DNA of 64,000 nucleotides from Malachius bipustulatus. Lineage: Eukaryota > Arthropoda > Insecta > Coleoptera > Melyridae. Made by a program: the position numbers and the translations under genes. Shown here piece by piece: positions 1-11,085 of this stretch (its first letter is position 1; each line of letters begins with the position of its first letter). Under the pieces are notes generated by a model. That model was not told where the DNA came from. It saw nothing but the letters and a program-made list of their open reading frames with translations, and did not search any database. The stretch is from positions 10,238,268 to 10,302,267 of the forward strand of contig OU342639.1 of assembly GCA_910589415.1 (NCBI GenBank), in the 5' to 3' direction.

Positions 1-350
1 ACAGTCGTGTTTCGTGTTAGAGAATAAAGAATTTTGTAATACTTTTAATTTGGTATTAATAAAGTTTTTATTAGAGGGCCATGAACAAATTAATGTTTCT
101 TTGACATTTCTGTCGTTCAAATTAGATATCTATGGTAGTTACAATGAGTACCTAGTCAAATAAACATCATTAAAGTAACTTACCTACTTTTAAAACCTTA
201 CTTCCGGCAAAAGTAAGTTAGAGTCGTGTATAACTGGCCGTTCTTATTCCATTCTTTCACTGCATTATTAGATCTTATGAGTTATAATTTTACTTAAAAT
301 TAGTACAAGTACTTGGTTGTTGTAACATAATTTATTCTTACTTTTTTTAG
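1..350. other. intron sequence upstream of the alpha-SNAP last exon
   Basis: AT-rich sequence without a supportable exon. It ends in a T-rich tract and an ag acceptor (349-350) directly before the alpha-SNAP exon, so it is read as the 3' part of an intron whose upstream exons lie outside the window. Confidence 0.7.
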
Positions 351-940
351 AGGCTGTAAACTGTTTAGTCAAGGCTATAGAAATTTACACAGACATGGGT
401 AGATTCACCATGGCTGCGAAACATCATCAAAGTATTGCCGAGATGTATGAAACCGATGCTGTTGATCTGGATCGTTCAGTACAACACTACGAACAAGCTG
501 CCGATTACTTCAGAGGGGAAGAGAGTAACTCTTCCGCTAACAAATGTCTACTAAAAGTAGCTCAATATGCTGCACAGCTAGAAAACTACGAAAAGGCCAT
601 TGAAATTTACCAACAGCTGGCCACGTCTGCTTTAGAAAGCTCCCTACTCAAGTATAGTGCTAAGGAGTACCTGTTTAGAGCTGCTTTGTGCCATCTTTGC
701 ATTGATGTACTGAATGCACAGCATGCTCTAGAACGGTACATCCAAATGTATCCAGCTTTTCAGGATTCTCGTGAATACAAACTTCTAAAGACGTTAATCG
801 AACATCTTGAAGAACAAAACATAGATGGATTTACTGATGCAGTTAAGGAGTATGATTCGATTTCTCGTCTTGATCAATGGTATACAACAATATTGTTACG
901 TATCAAAAAACAGCTGAATGAAAATCCAGATCTGCGCTGA
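351..940 (+). CDS. alphaSnap: alpha-SNAP, last coding exon (partial gene)
   Basis: Alpha-SNAP binds assembled SNARE complexes and recruits and activates the ATPase NSF, which takes the complexes apart after membrane fusion. The exon opens after a pyrimidine tract and ag at 350. It starts with two bases of a split codon and reads [14 protein letters not shown] before the internal Met at 395, so the gene does not start there. The exon encodes about 196 residues of a family whose members are about 290 long, so the N-terminal third is off the left edge. The helical-repeat signatures [25 protein letters not shown] and [12 protein letters not shown] are typical of SNAP, as is the C-terminal tail that stimulates NSF (ends NENPDLR). 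The stop is tga at 938-940. Gamma-SNAP is less likely because the match to alpha/beta-type motifs is close. No frameshift is seen. Confidence 0.95.
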
Positions 941-1189
941 AATGTTAAATTGATTGTTGAGTTTTTATTGTTGCTGCTGATAAAATAATTTCCCATCCAT
1001 TTGTTCTCATAATAATAACCTGTACTTTTGTTTCTTAGTATCAATTATTGTATATATTTATGAATGTATATATATTTTGTTTTTATTTCCATTCTTATTT
1101 TTTGCAGAATTCTGTATTACCAAATTATTACAATAATTTATTATTATTATCGATTGTGAGGATTACTTTTTCATGTCACTTTTTATATA
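941..1189 (+). other. probable 3' UTR of alpha-SNAP and AT-rich spacer
   Basis: Follows the alpha-SNAP stop directly. No open frame of note and no canonical AATAAA was found, so the transcript end is unresolved. Confidence 0.4.
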
Positions 1190-2067
1190 CAGTGTGACCC
1201 ATTTGTTCTTGAAACACCCTGTAGAATCTTAATTTATGGTGCGATTTTGAAAAAAATTCTTTTAAACCATAGAGCTTGATAAACTATATTTTGGGGTCAA
1301 AAAGCGTCTCATTCCTACAATATCCAGGGCCTACTAGATCAGTGTTTACTTGTAAAATCTCAAAAATTCATATTAGCGATTTTTTTAGAAAAAAATTGGG
1401 CACGCCACGGGATTCACCAGCCCTCAAAACGGTACTGTACCAAATTTTATTGGAAATGTCAGAGTAAAAAGGATCTTATAGTTATTTTAAAAATTCATAA
1501 TAATACTCCGAATTTTCATAAATTAATTTGAAAAAGGACAAAAGCTATCATAAGTAAAAATTAAAATTAAAAAATAGTAAAAAAAAAGTAAAAATAAAAA
1601 TATAAAAAATTTAAAAAAATATAAAAAAAAATAAATTAATAAATAAAAAATTATAATTAAAAAATTAAAGTACCTACATTATCACCAACTAGACGTACAA
1701 TTTCTGTTTTGTCTCTCTTGACCTTTTCGAATAAATTAATGAAAATTCGGAGTTCTATTATGAATTTCTAAAATAACTGCAAGATCCTTATTACTCTGAC
1801 ATTTTCAATAAAATTTAGTACAGTACCGTTTTGAGGGCTGGTGAATCCGTGGCGTGCACAGTTTTTTTCTAAAAAAATCGCTAATATGAATTTTTGAGAT
1901 TTTACAAGTAAACACTGATCTAGTAGGCCTTGGATTTTGTAGGAATGAGACGCTTTTTGCTCCCAAAATATAGTTTATCAAGCTCTATGGTTTAAAAGAA
2001 ATTTCTTTAAAATCGCACCATAAATTAAGATTCTACAGGGTGTTTCAAGAACAAATGGGTCACACTG
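1190..2067. mobile_element. foldback element, 878 bp, TA-flanked
   Basis: Long inverted repeat: left arm about 1190-1540 and right arm about 1721-2067 are near-perfect reverse complements, around an A/T-rich loop (1541-1720). The termini read CAGTGTGACCC... and ...GGGTCACACTG, with TA at 1188-1189 and 2068-2069 as the likely target duplication. Each arm begins with a 32-bp unit that itself starts CAGTGTG and ends CACCCTG. No coding capacity, so it is non-autonomous. A decayed relative of one arm lies at 13860-14115. Confidence 0.85.
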
Positions 2068-2692
2068 TAGGTGTGTTGTTTTATGTTTTATATTATTAAT
2101 ATGATGTTACATTATTGACTTGTTTTTTTTTTACATAATTTTCCATGTCACTTTTTCAACAGGTGTGTTGTTTTAAGTTGATATTTTGTTTGATTATTAA
2201 CTTGGTTTTTGCAAAGCATTCCTACAATGATTTATATCTCAACGAGTATATTAGATTGTAATCAATTGGATTTATGATCATAGATAGGAAGATGTAGGTT
2301 CAAATTATAGGCTTTACATTTACATGGAATATGAAAGTATTTATTTAATCATCGTAATCACATTTGCTAGCATTCACACAAACATTTACCTAAATTCAAA
2401 ATATAATCATTATAATGCTTTTCAAATTTCGGATACATATTTTTAATCCATCATTCCATTTTGTAGGGTGTAAGCGTTTTCTTAAGTATGTCATATAATA
2501 AAATAGCCTTTTAACAAATAATGTAGTTGTAGTACTGTGCTATTTGAATATATTATAAGTATTGAACGATTGTTTTAATTAGAACTAACCAAACAATTTT
2601 CTTCCATGCAGTGTTATTGAAGTGACATCTTGTTTGAAATCTTATCTTAACATTATTTTTTAAAACAAAAAACTCGGAGTCCGTCATTTATA

Positions 2693-2876
2693 CCTCATGG
2701 CCGATATAACGAGCATTAACTGAAATTACTAAAAAAGCAATTTCGGAGAAGCGGCAAGCAGAAGGTTACGTTTGGAGGAATATTTTCAGTGAAGGATAAG
2801 CTACAAAGAGAAATTTTTTTTTAGTAAATTTCATTTTTAGTAATGTCAGTTACTGCACGTTATATTGGTCATGAGG
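2693..2876. repeat. short inverted repeat with about 100-base loop
   Basis: Arms 2693-2734 and 2834-2876 are about 42 bases each and mostly complementary (cctcatgg...ttactaaaa against its inverse). The loop carries the phrase caatttcgga-agcggcaagc, which recurs near 34690-34710. Probably a small MITE or a remnant of one. Confidence 0.6.
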
Positions 2877-4280
2877 TGTATGTGTACTCTTCTTTTGTGG
2901 GGTCTAGATAGGTGTTTGCATCGTCAAACTGGAGTCCTATGTTATGTGGCGAAAACTGAAAAACAATTTTTTTTTCTAAACTTCACCGGACATCGGACAT
3001 ATGTTTATAGGAACTTTTCTGCCTTAAAACAGGCCTCCTATAAACTGGTGAAGTCCTCCTACAAAAAGTGAAATAACCTCTACAAGATAATTATTGGTCT
3101 ATTGGACTCTGTAGAATGCGTAAACTTTTTTGAAACTAAATTGTTTATCATACAGTTTAGGTACATCAGAGACACCTTTTCTAAACAAATCTGAGTTTCT
3201 GTAGCACTATTTGTTATTTAAATTAATCTGTGATAAGAACTGTTCTTCACTTTAATGAATTCAGTCGGTCTACCAATTACTCCCCTTCTGCTGATTTTCT
3301 TGTTTTTTGAGATTTAAGAGATGCAAAAAATTATTTAAGATATAATTTACATTTGCTTGTTTATAAATTTCTCATTTTGTTATTGTATTTTTTTTTTGTT
3401 ATCGTATGTAAAAAGTATTCTATTTAGTTTTTTAATTTAATTTTTCTTTGCTCTACTGAAATTGTTATTTTTTTAATTGTAATTTGTGCCATCCCATAAA
3501 AGGACCAATTCCTTGGTTCAAATTTGACCTTGTCAAATAAAAAACAATGAAAAAATATTATTAGTTCAGTTATATTAAATTAGATTTGATTTTATTACAC
3601 TTATTGAAGTAATCTACATGAGAAAATTAAAACTGAACCAATTAACTAAAATTAATACTAATTTTTTTGGAAGGATTCTCCTTTTCATCAACATCACACT
3701 AAATTAAATTAATACTAAATAAATTGAAATATTTCTGATGTTTTTTTTGTGCTTGTGTCACTTCTTATTCTCAGATAAGACAAGTTCTAGCCTGGCAGGG
3801 CGTGAACTGAAAATTAATTACTCAGTGTAAGAAAATATGATTTCAAAGCTGTAGTGAGCAATTATTATTCATTGAATGCAACAAAGAGTTGTAATTATTT
3901 TTTAATAATTTTTCAAAAAGATCACAAAGTGACTAGTTTGTCCCAGATATACGTAGCTAATTTGACATGTACATTATGTACACAGGGAACATTAATTAGT
4001 TTTATGGAATTGCTAGTTTTGTTACCAGACCTGCGAACAGGCAACTTAACTTACCTCTGCTGGTATTTACCATGTTTGCGATTTTTTACAATGTAAATAG
4101 TTTTCTGGTTAAATAAATAAAAAACAATATATAAATAAACTGATTTACTTCGTAATTTAATTATTGATGAGTAATAAAACTAAACTAAACATATAAATTA
4201 ACATTGAAACAATGAACTATTGAACAACAAACTATTTTACTATTTTAAACTATATACGGAACAAAATTAAATTTAATTGA
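2877..4280. other. intergenic, no gene seen
   Basis: AT-rich DNA with only short chance frames. The lower end should contain the 3' UTR of the minus-strand gene that stops at 4281, but no clear minus-strand AATAAA was found. Confidence 0.5.
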
Positions 4281-7200
4281 TTATTTCTTATTTCCTTTGC
4301 CAGGGGTCGGATCTTCGTCCGTCGAACTGCTATTGTCGCTTTTTAACCTAAGGTGTGATAAGCCCAAACCTGGCAGGCCTGTACTTGTGCTGGGCATTGG
4401 GGTTGTGTTGTTGGTTGAAGCCCCATCTTTGGAGCTCAAAGAGCCGGCTCTGCTGGCTCTCGGTTTCTTGTAGCCGGTATCCGAAGAGCTCCTAGACGCG
4501 GGCGAGCTGGGAGAGCTGCTTTCATCATTGCGATCTCTCCACCGCCTATCGGTGTTCCCGCTCCGACTCGGTCTCGTCTTTGCCAGTCTTCTCGACCGAC
4601 GAAGATTACCCTGAGAGCTTTTTCGTCTTCTGAGGAACTCAGGTACCTGTTGAATCAAAATTAACATTAATCTTATCTGTTACCACAGAATAAGATGTTT
4701 CGAAAGGAAATCTGAAACAACGTATTACATTTAATCGTATTTTCAAAGCCTGAATTCCTAGAAGCCTTGAGCGTGAACAATTACATTTACAAAGATGGGA
4801 TAGAATAGAGCCTGTCGGTGCAAAAAGTTGACTCAAAAGCCATTATCTTTGCAAACCGAAAAATCCGTGAGAATTTACAAGTTTATCCCTTTCATAAGGA
4901 CACACACAAGATTTGAGAACTTGTCAGTGCTCATACTTATATCCCTCGACACCGTAACGAGACGTCATTAATTAAGAGAACGGCATGATCAGTGCCCCCG
5001 ATAATTGGATCGATGCATGCGAGATTCGAAAAGACACGATCGCGTAGTGAGGTTCAAATTGGGAAAAGCTTCCTTCCATTAAAACGAACCGGGGGGTGGG
5101 ACTACTGCTCTTTCCCCCTCTGAGTGATGGGGGAGTCGAACCTCGGCCATCGCAGGGGGATCTTGAGACAAAATTCAAGGAAAATGATGGAAAAAACGAG
5201 TTTCTGGGAGTAATATGATTAGGAATACGTGAGATTGTAAACTCGGAAAAAAAAAAGGATTAACATACCTGTCGGAGAATAATTGATAAAAGCAGCAAGC
5301 GGTATCATCGAATGTTATTAGGATTGTCATACTAATAATAATTGAAGTAAACGCGTTGGTGATTATTAAAACACGACAATATAACATGTTTTTAAGTTTT
5401 TATTTTATTAAATGTGGTTCAATTAATTCTGAAAACGGCAAATTAATCAGTCCCTTTGAGCAATCAGCTACATACACAAAAATGTAGTTTCACTAGGATG
5501 AAGCTCCTCCACACGCAGCTTCTCCAGTTCGGGAGTTTAAAAGATACTTATCCTGAGAGATGGATAGGGCGGGGAGGAACCATGCTGTGGTCGCCCCGCT
5601 CTCTAGATTTCAACCAGTTAGTTTTTGCCATAGACACTTCATGGTTTATCTAAGAGCAGAGCAACGAAACGTGCAAGAACTTCTTTAACCGATTGAGACA
5701 AATTCGAAATAACGAACGTGCTTTTAAGGCGACGGAGATAAAAATTTTAAAACACTTGACACTGTCCAATGTTATACCTATCAGAATATGGTAGGAAGAA
5801 ATTTCAGAATTTGTTGAAGCGCACATTTAATGAAAGTAAAACCTTTAATGGCATGTCGTCCTGTTTAATTATTATCCTTAGGTACTCTAAAAAAAAAAGT
5901 GTAATTGAAACCCAATTCACATATGCATTATTGTTGACAACAATTTGTTGTTCATATTACCTGTAGGAATCGATAGCTTTGGACGATAATGAAAATTGAA
6001 CATTTTCAACTAACTTTGGAAAATTTTGATTTTGAGTGCGGGCACAATGTAATAAACGTGACATTAGGCAGTAAGGGCACGAAATGTAAAAGTTTTTCTG
6101 AATAATGTTCACGTTGTCTGTGCGTGAATTTTTATTTATGTTCACTCGATTATCAAGATGATTTTTGTAAGAGCATCCATCGAAATCGAAGGAAAATGGT
6201 CTACAACTCTTGAAAGATGTAAAGAGCAATTATTTGAAAATAACAACTGCAAGAATGAGACGTTATTCCAATCCGTTATACTGTAGGAGTAATTTTAAAA
6301 GTGTTAGAAGTTCGAATAAAATGAAAATGTGTAATTCGGAAACCGTAAATGGTACCTAATACTGCTTTTTAGCTTTTCAAAACATCCCTCTATTACCCCC
6401 ACTACATGTTGTCTGCTCGCGACCGGCTGACTACTCTCAGCGTTGCCACATGCTGTTCCTTTTACTACGTTCTGCAGACAAAATCTCGGCCAAACGTCCT
6501 TAATTCCCACGGGTTCGCTTCGCTCCCCGCCCGCTTAGATCATTCTATCTCTATCACAGCTGCACATCTGGTCAAGGAAAATGCAACTCGTCTGTTTACG
6601 TATACGTATTACGTAGGTATTGTAAATAAAAATATTACTACTCGGCCCGGCCGGCATTCTCGTTACAATTAATTATTATTGAGACGATAACGCTCAGGTC
6701 TTTGGTCAGGGTAGGTTTTTTTTTCATTTTACGGACATTTGAAGGAAAAAACCCTACTCTGACCAAAGACCTGACTTACTGCAGCAAATACTTGAGTGTT
6801 TTAAAATATTATTTGTAACGAGTTGGGTACGGCAACGCTGTGAGCGACGCGACTACCTCCTACATATGACCCACCTCCTACATCACTTCTTGGTTTCGTT
6901 TGATCCATGACTTTGCGGGACAGTTTGCGTAAGACATAATAATAAGCCATTTAGGCACTGCATTAATACGTAACATCCGACGTCAATATTATAAAAAACG
7001 AATAAACACAAATAGCTGCGCGATATAAATATTAACGAAATCTGTTTATAAATACCCTGCGAAGTGCGTCTTCGTCAGATGACTTGCAATTCTTGTCATT
7101 GATTTTTTTCGGTAAACTCCACCCAGTAGCCCCTGCTTTGTTCCATGCATCGGGAACCTGCTGTCTCATCTGTCTGAGCTCCAGCTCTAACTCGATGTGC

Positions 7201-7395
7201 TTCAAATAGTCCATCATCGGGCTGGCATCAAAATCGGGATCCATTTCCAACGTTTCCATGATTAGCCTAAAAGTTTCAACGAAAGTGTCTTCAACGACTG
7301 CAAAAATTTTAATGAGAATAATTTATAAACACTTACAGTTGATGCTCTTCATATAAATGCTCAAGTTCCAACAATGTCAAGTGTCCTAATTCCAT
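4281..7395 (-). CDS. unrecognised 211-residue basic, Ser-rich protein (3 exons)
   Basis: Exons on the minus strand: 7395-7337, 7266-7056 and 4646-4281. Introns are gt-ag and the phases join cleanly (phase 2, then phase 0). The ATG at 7395-7393 is preceded by an in-frame TAG. The first 90 residues are Leu/Glu-rich and probably helical (MELGHLTLLELEHLYEEHQL; then HIELELELRQMRQQVPDAW and AGATGWSLPKK). The last exon is basic and low-complexity: EFLRRRKSSQGNLRRSRRLA, then Ser-rich and acidic stretches ending GKGNKK, which suggests a nuclear or phosphorylated tail. No enzyme motif, signal peptide or membrane segment is visible. The protein-like helix composition and the three-exon phase agreement make it a real gene in my view. 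I cannot name the family. An unseen extra exon in the 2.4-kb second intron is possible. That intron holds a transposase remnant (5480-5660) and a small hairpin (6694-6774). Confidence 0.65.
5480..5660 (+). pseudogene. transposase remnant (DDE/D, mariner-like)
   Basis: Two frames together recover a stretch of a familiar insect transposase. In one frame DEAPPHAASPVREF corresponds to the usual QDGAPPH...VR segment around the second catalytic Asp. One frame over, YPERWIGRGGTMLWSPRS and LDFNQL correspond to FPxRWIGRGGPxxWPPRSPDL. A frameshift joins them and the reading then ends, so this is a dead fragment. It lies in intron 2 of the minus-strand gene above. No terminal repeats were found around it. 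Confidence 0.75.
6694..6774. repeat. short near-perfect hairpin (about 80 bp)
   Basis: Arms of about 26 bases (tcaggtctttggtcag... and its inverse ending ...gaccaaagacctga) surround a loop of about 26 bases. It is probably a minimal MITE and lies within an intron. Confidence 0.75.
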
Positions 7396-8830
7396 TTTAT
7401 CTTCCACTATCTATTGAATATGGCTCGGGAACACCTTGAAAAAATAAGACCACGAGTAAAAATTTAAGTCAACCGATTAACAAGTAATTTAAAGAGTAGC
7501 TCCCCTGCATAACGGTGTTTATTATACCAAAGGTGAATCTTTTCTCCAATTTATTACCTGCTTTTTTCAGAAATACAGATTCAGTGTCAATGAGAATGGC
7601 TGAATGAGGTATGGTCAAATCTAATAAACAATAAAATGAAGTGTCATATTATTCCGATCCAGACCGCATTTTGTTATTTTGTGCTCCGAGTATATGAACA
7701 CGGCCTTCTATGTTATAAATTATAATTCTTAAACCTATACCTCCGTCTTGTTTTCAAATCCGCCCGCCAGTTCCCGCTTCCTGTTAATAAAATAAACGGT
7801 CGGAGAACGCCTGCGAATTCTACAATAATTAACTATTAGAAGGACTTTTGAAATTTTAAATCTAGACCACAGGGCACGATTATAAGAAAACGCTGAAAAT
7901 ATTCGTTTAATATTTTGAATTTAATTTACTGCCCGACGCCTTTGTAACTTTCAAAGATATCGCACGCAGATCGGTTGACGTTTCACCGTTAATATCTATG
8001 GTCACGTCATATTTCGAGTTCGACCATAGAACACAGAGTTGGCTGTTCGGTGTTCCTGCCGCGTTCAAGACTCACGCATGCGTTGCTAGTTCTTGCGGCG
8101 GTACAAGCATAAGCTGCGTTCATAAACAAACCAGTTCGTTCGATGTGTAAATTCTCGCATCGTTCATCATAAATTGCTGCACTTTCGAGTGTCCAAGAAA
8201 CACACCGGTCTCCAAACTTCGGCGATTCATCACGTGACATGCGCATTAGTGGTTTCGGATGTTTTGATTCGACGCAATTCAAATAATTCTGTCATATAAT
8301 ATTGAATGTTCGTGAATGAATTCTGTGCATAATAATAGCAAATTGTAAATAAAATATACTATTAAATAAAAAAATAAAATGGTGTGAATCTGACAGTTAT
8401 TATATAACCTTATACACTTTTCAATTATTAGTTTCTTCTTTTTTTCTCATTCAAACTATAACGATCATTTATAAAATAAAACAATTTGACGACACTCCGG
8501 CTATATGTAAGGCATTGCTATATATGGTTGTTTTGTTAAACACACAAACGTCCATTTCTATTTATGGAAATTTTTAATTTAAAAATCTGGTTTTTAATTT
8601 ATTTTCTTTTGTAGATTCGGATTTTAAGAATATATAAGGGTGATACGTGTGGTATCTGTCTGTAACATTTTTGATAGATGGCGCTGTAATTGAATGCAAT
8701 TATTTTTTGTGTAATCAATTGACACAAATTTATTGTGTTATATTGAAATGAATAAAAAAGATTCAAGAGATGGAGAAAAGTTTTTCAGACATGCATTTGA
8801 AGCCGTAAAACCTGAATCTTCAATAAAAAG
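7396..8830. other. 5' flank of the minus-strand gene; no other gene seen
   Basis: Upstream region of the 211-residue gene. It contains only short uninterpretable frames (for example a 91-codon one at 8007-8282 with no recognisable features). No TATA box can be tied to a start. Confidence 0.4.
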
Positions 8831-8835
8831 AATAA

Positions 8836-9425
8836 CTATTACAATTACAATTACAATTACAAATTTCTTTATTGTACTTGAATTACAACAGTCATTGCTC
8901 AGTACAACAGCGTCATTACAGAAATTATAAAAACAAACATAAAGACAAACAGTAAATTTAAAACACACAGCATGTCAACATAACGCCGGGAACAGTGAGG
9001 GTCGAGACGCGCAGAGACACAAAAGAAATCAGTTCTCGATCGAGGCATAGTTCCATCTCTATGATAAGGATGGATCAAGGCTTTGAGTTTTAGGTGTTTT
9101 AATATCAGACTGCAGGTAGGGATGGGGGGTTGAGGGACAGTATATCAGAGGTAGTGTAGGGTTCCAACTCCGTGAGATGTTTCTGGAGATACGCACTGTA
9201 CGCTGAGAACCCAACAGTTGCAGGATCTATTTTGAAGTGGTTCAGGTATTTGATAGATGCGTACGTGAATGTCCTTTCTGAAGACGACAGATGGTGTGTA
9301 GGAGGTCTAAACAAATTGAACCTGGTACTGTAGTGATGGGTGAATCGGTAAGGTAAAAGTCTATCCTGATTTTTGTGGATCAGTTTGAGCAGAGAGAAGA
9401 CATAAAGGGAGGTTGTAAAAACAAT
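8836..9425 (-). mobile_element. non-LTR retrotransposon (LINE) 3' end, 5'-truncated
   Basis: On the minus strand an open frame from about 9423 to the stop at 9107-9105 reads SLYVFSLLKLIHKN, RFTHHYSTRFNLFRPPTHHL and TYASIKYLNHF. This is the pattern at the C-terminal end of many LINE ORF2 proteins (H-YxTR..., then ...YxGIKxYN). About 230 bases of 3' UTR follow, then AATAAA (8873-8868 on the minus strand) and a tail of about five TTGTAA units (8862-8834). Tail, signal and C-terminus in the right order make an old truncated LINE insertion the best reading. The clade cannot be set from this fragment. Confidence 0.75.
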
Positions 9426-10089
9426 CGCTTTTTTTTTAACAAAATAAAATATTTTCTAGATTCTTTGAATTTTTTAGAATGTTCGTTGTGATAGCCAAAA
9501 CGAATGATCTAAATATTATAAAAATTATAGAAAATGTGACTGATTTTGCTTGGTAAAGTACGGCACGGCACTGTTTAAGGTGTCGGTATTGCGAAACTCT
9601 GCAAATGAAAAGTTCATATACTTATAATTCGCACCCTTATATTGATTATGCGCAAAGTGCAAGCTATCTACCTGTACATTTACTACAATGACCTTTTTGA
9701 TATTTTCTGCAGATTATCAGAGATAAATATAATATGAATAACCAATAAACATTATTGCGGATATCTCAAGACCACTCCACTTTAAAGAGAAGTAAAGAAG
9801 AGAATAAAAAAAACTGAATTCATTGCGATGGATTATTCATTCATACCAAAATTATTATTAATTCAAAGTGTGAGTGAGCGGATTCCTTTTGTTAAACGCC
9901 GACAGGAAAACCAACGCACGCGCGGAACTTTGCGGACATTATTGTAGCGGTCCTCAGAGTCGATGTTGCCACATGGAATGAAATGATGGAAAATAACACC
10001 TAATACAATATATACTTACCATTTTTTAAAAATAAATTTTCAAAGTTAATAAACATACCACCGCGTTTCGAGTTTTTTTGGTAAATATA
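9426..10089. other. intergenic, no gene seen
   Basis: AT-rich spacer between the LINE remnant and the MITE. No supportable exon on either strand. Confidence 0.4.
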
Positions 10090-10658
10090 TACATCCGCGT
10101 CTCCTAAGTTTCATCAATTTTTTCGGGACTCTGAGGAGCGAAATAGGAGTGCTGGGTGGGTAAGAAGCTAAAAACAGCCATTGCAAACTAATATTAAGGT
10201 CACAACTAAGGCCTCTTTGGCACTACGGTCGCATTTCTATTTTTTTCTTCACTTTCAGGGCAAGGAAAATCTTCGAGATTAACAGTAGCACGATTTTTAT
10301 TTTGAATTTTGCATTTATTTTGCATTTGCATTCCAAAAATCGTGACATCGTTTGCTATTTGGGTCCGGATACGTTTGAGTGCACTTTGTGCCTTCAGCCG
10401 GTCCTGATGTTTACATAATGAGTTTTCGGTCGCTTGATGTCGAGTCCGCCCACTCGACACGTCCTGGCATTGCGTGTTTCTCATGTGATATTCGCTTTAC
10501 TAAACAGGCCCGGACTCAGGTAGACCGACTTTTAGTGCCGTTTTTTCGCTAACCATGCATTAGCAAAGCAAATAAATACCTTCCTGGTGTTACTATAGGT
10601 ATGTCCTCCACCCCTATATAAGTGACATAGTGAAACTGTAGGAGACGCGGCGGATGTA
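10090..10658. mobile_element. MITE, copy 1 (about 570 bp)
   Basis: Starts tacatccgcgtctcctaagt and ends with the near-inverse ...ctgtaggagacgcggcggatgta. The same element occurs at 32673-33233. The outer 200-250 bases of the copies match well, including ttcggga, caaactaatattaagg and cctctttggcactacggtcg. The middle differs. No coding capacity. TA-type flanks suggest a Tc1/mariner-class non-autonomous element. Confidence 0.8.
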
Positions 10659-11085
10659 AGTACCTATATGTTTAATGACCCCTAAAAGTACCTACCAATC
10701 AGTGTTGCGCTAATAATAATTTTACCTTCACGCATGTTACAGTTTTTTTTTTTTTCAGTAATTAATTACTCCTATTCCGACCAACATTTTCAACTCGAAA
10801 CTCGGCAACATAGTTTTCTCCCTTCTTCCTAGTCTGCGTGTCGCTGCCGCTTATCCCTACCGCCACCTCCAACCTGACCGCCGCCAGCCGCCCGCCGCCA
10901 CCGCCAGTGCCACAGTGCCAGAGTGCCATTATTGTTGTTGCCCTGCGTCGCGTAAGCTTAGGAACATGAGTAGTAACGCCGCTACTTGCGAGAGCAGATT
11001 GCAACATGCCAACTCACCTGCTGGTCCCGACGTTGCGAGGCCGGAAATGTGTACCTGGTGAGAGGAAACCCCGTCGGAGCCGGAC
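10659..11085 (+). other. 5' flank of the TipE-like gene
   Basis: Contains a G+C-rich block (about 10840-11085) unlike the surrounding AT-rich DNA, directly before the start codon, consistent with a promoter and 5' UTR. No TATA box is evident. An in-frame tga at 11059-11061 lies upstream of the ATG. Confidence 0.4.

Noticed and set aside
395..940. Complete 181-residue gene starting at Met 395
   Set aside because: The frame is open and conserved upstream to the acceptor at 350 ([14 protein letters not shown]), so 395 is an internal Met of alpha-SNAP.
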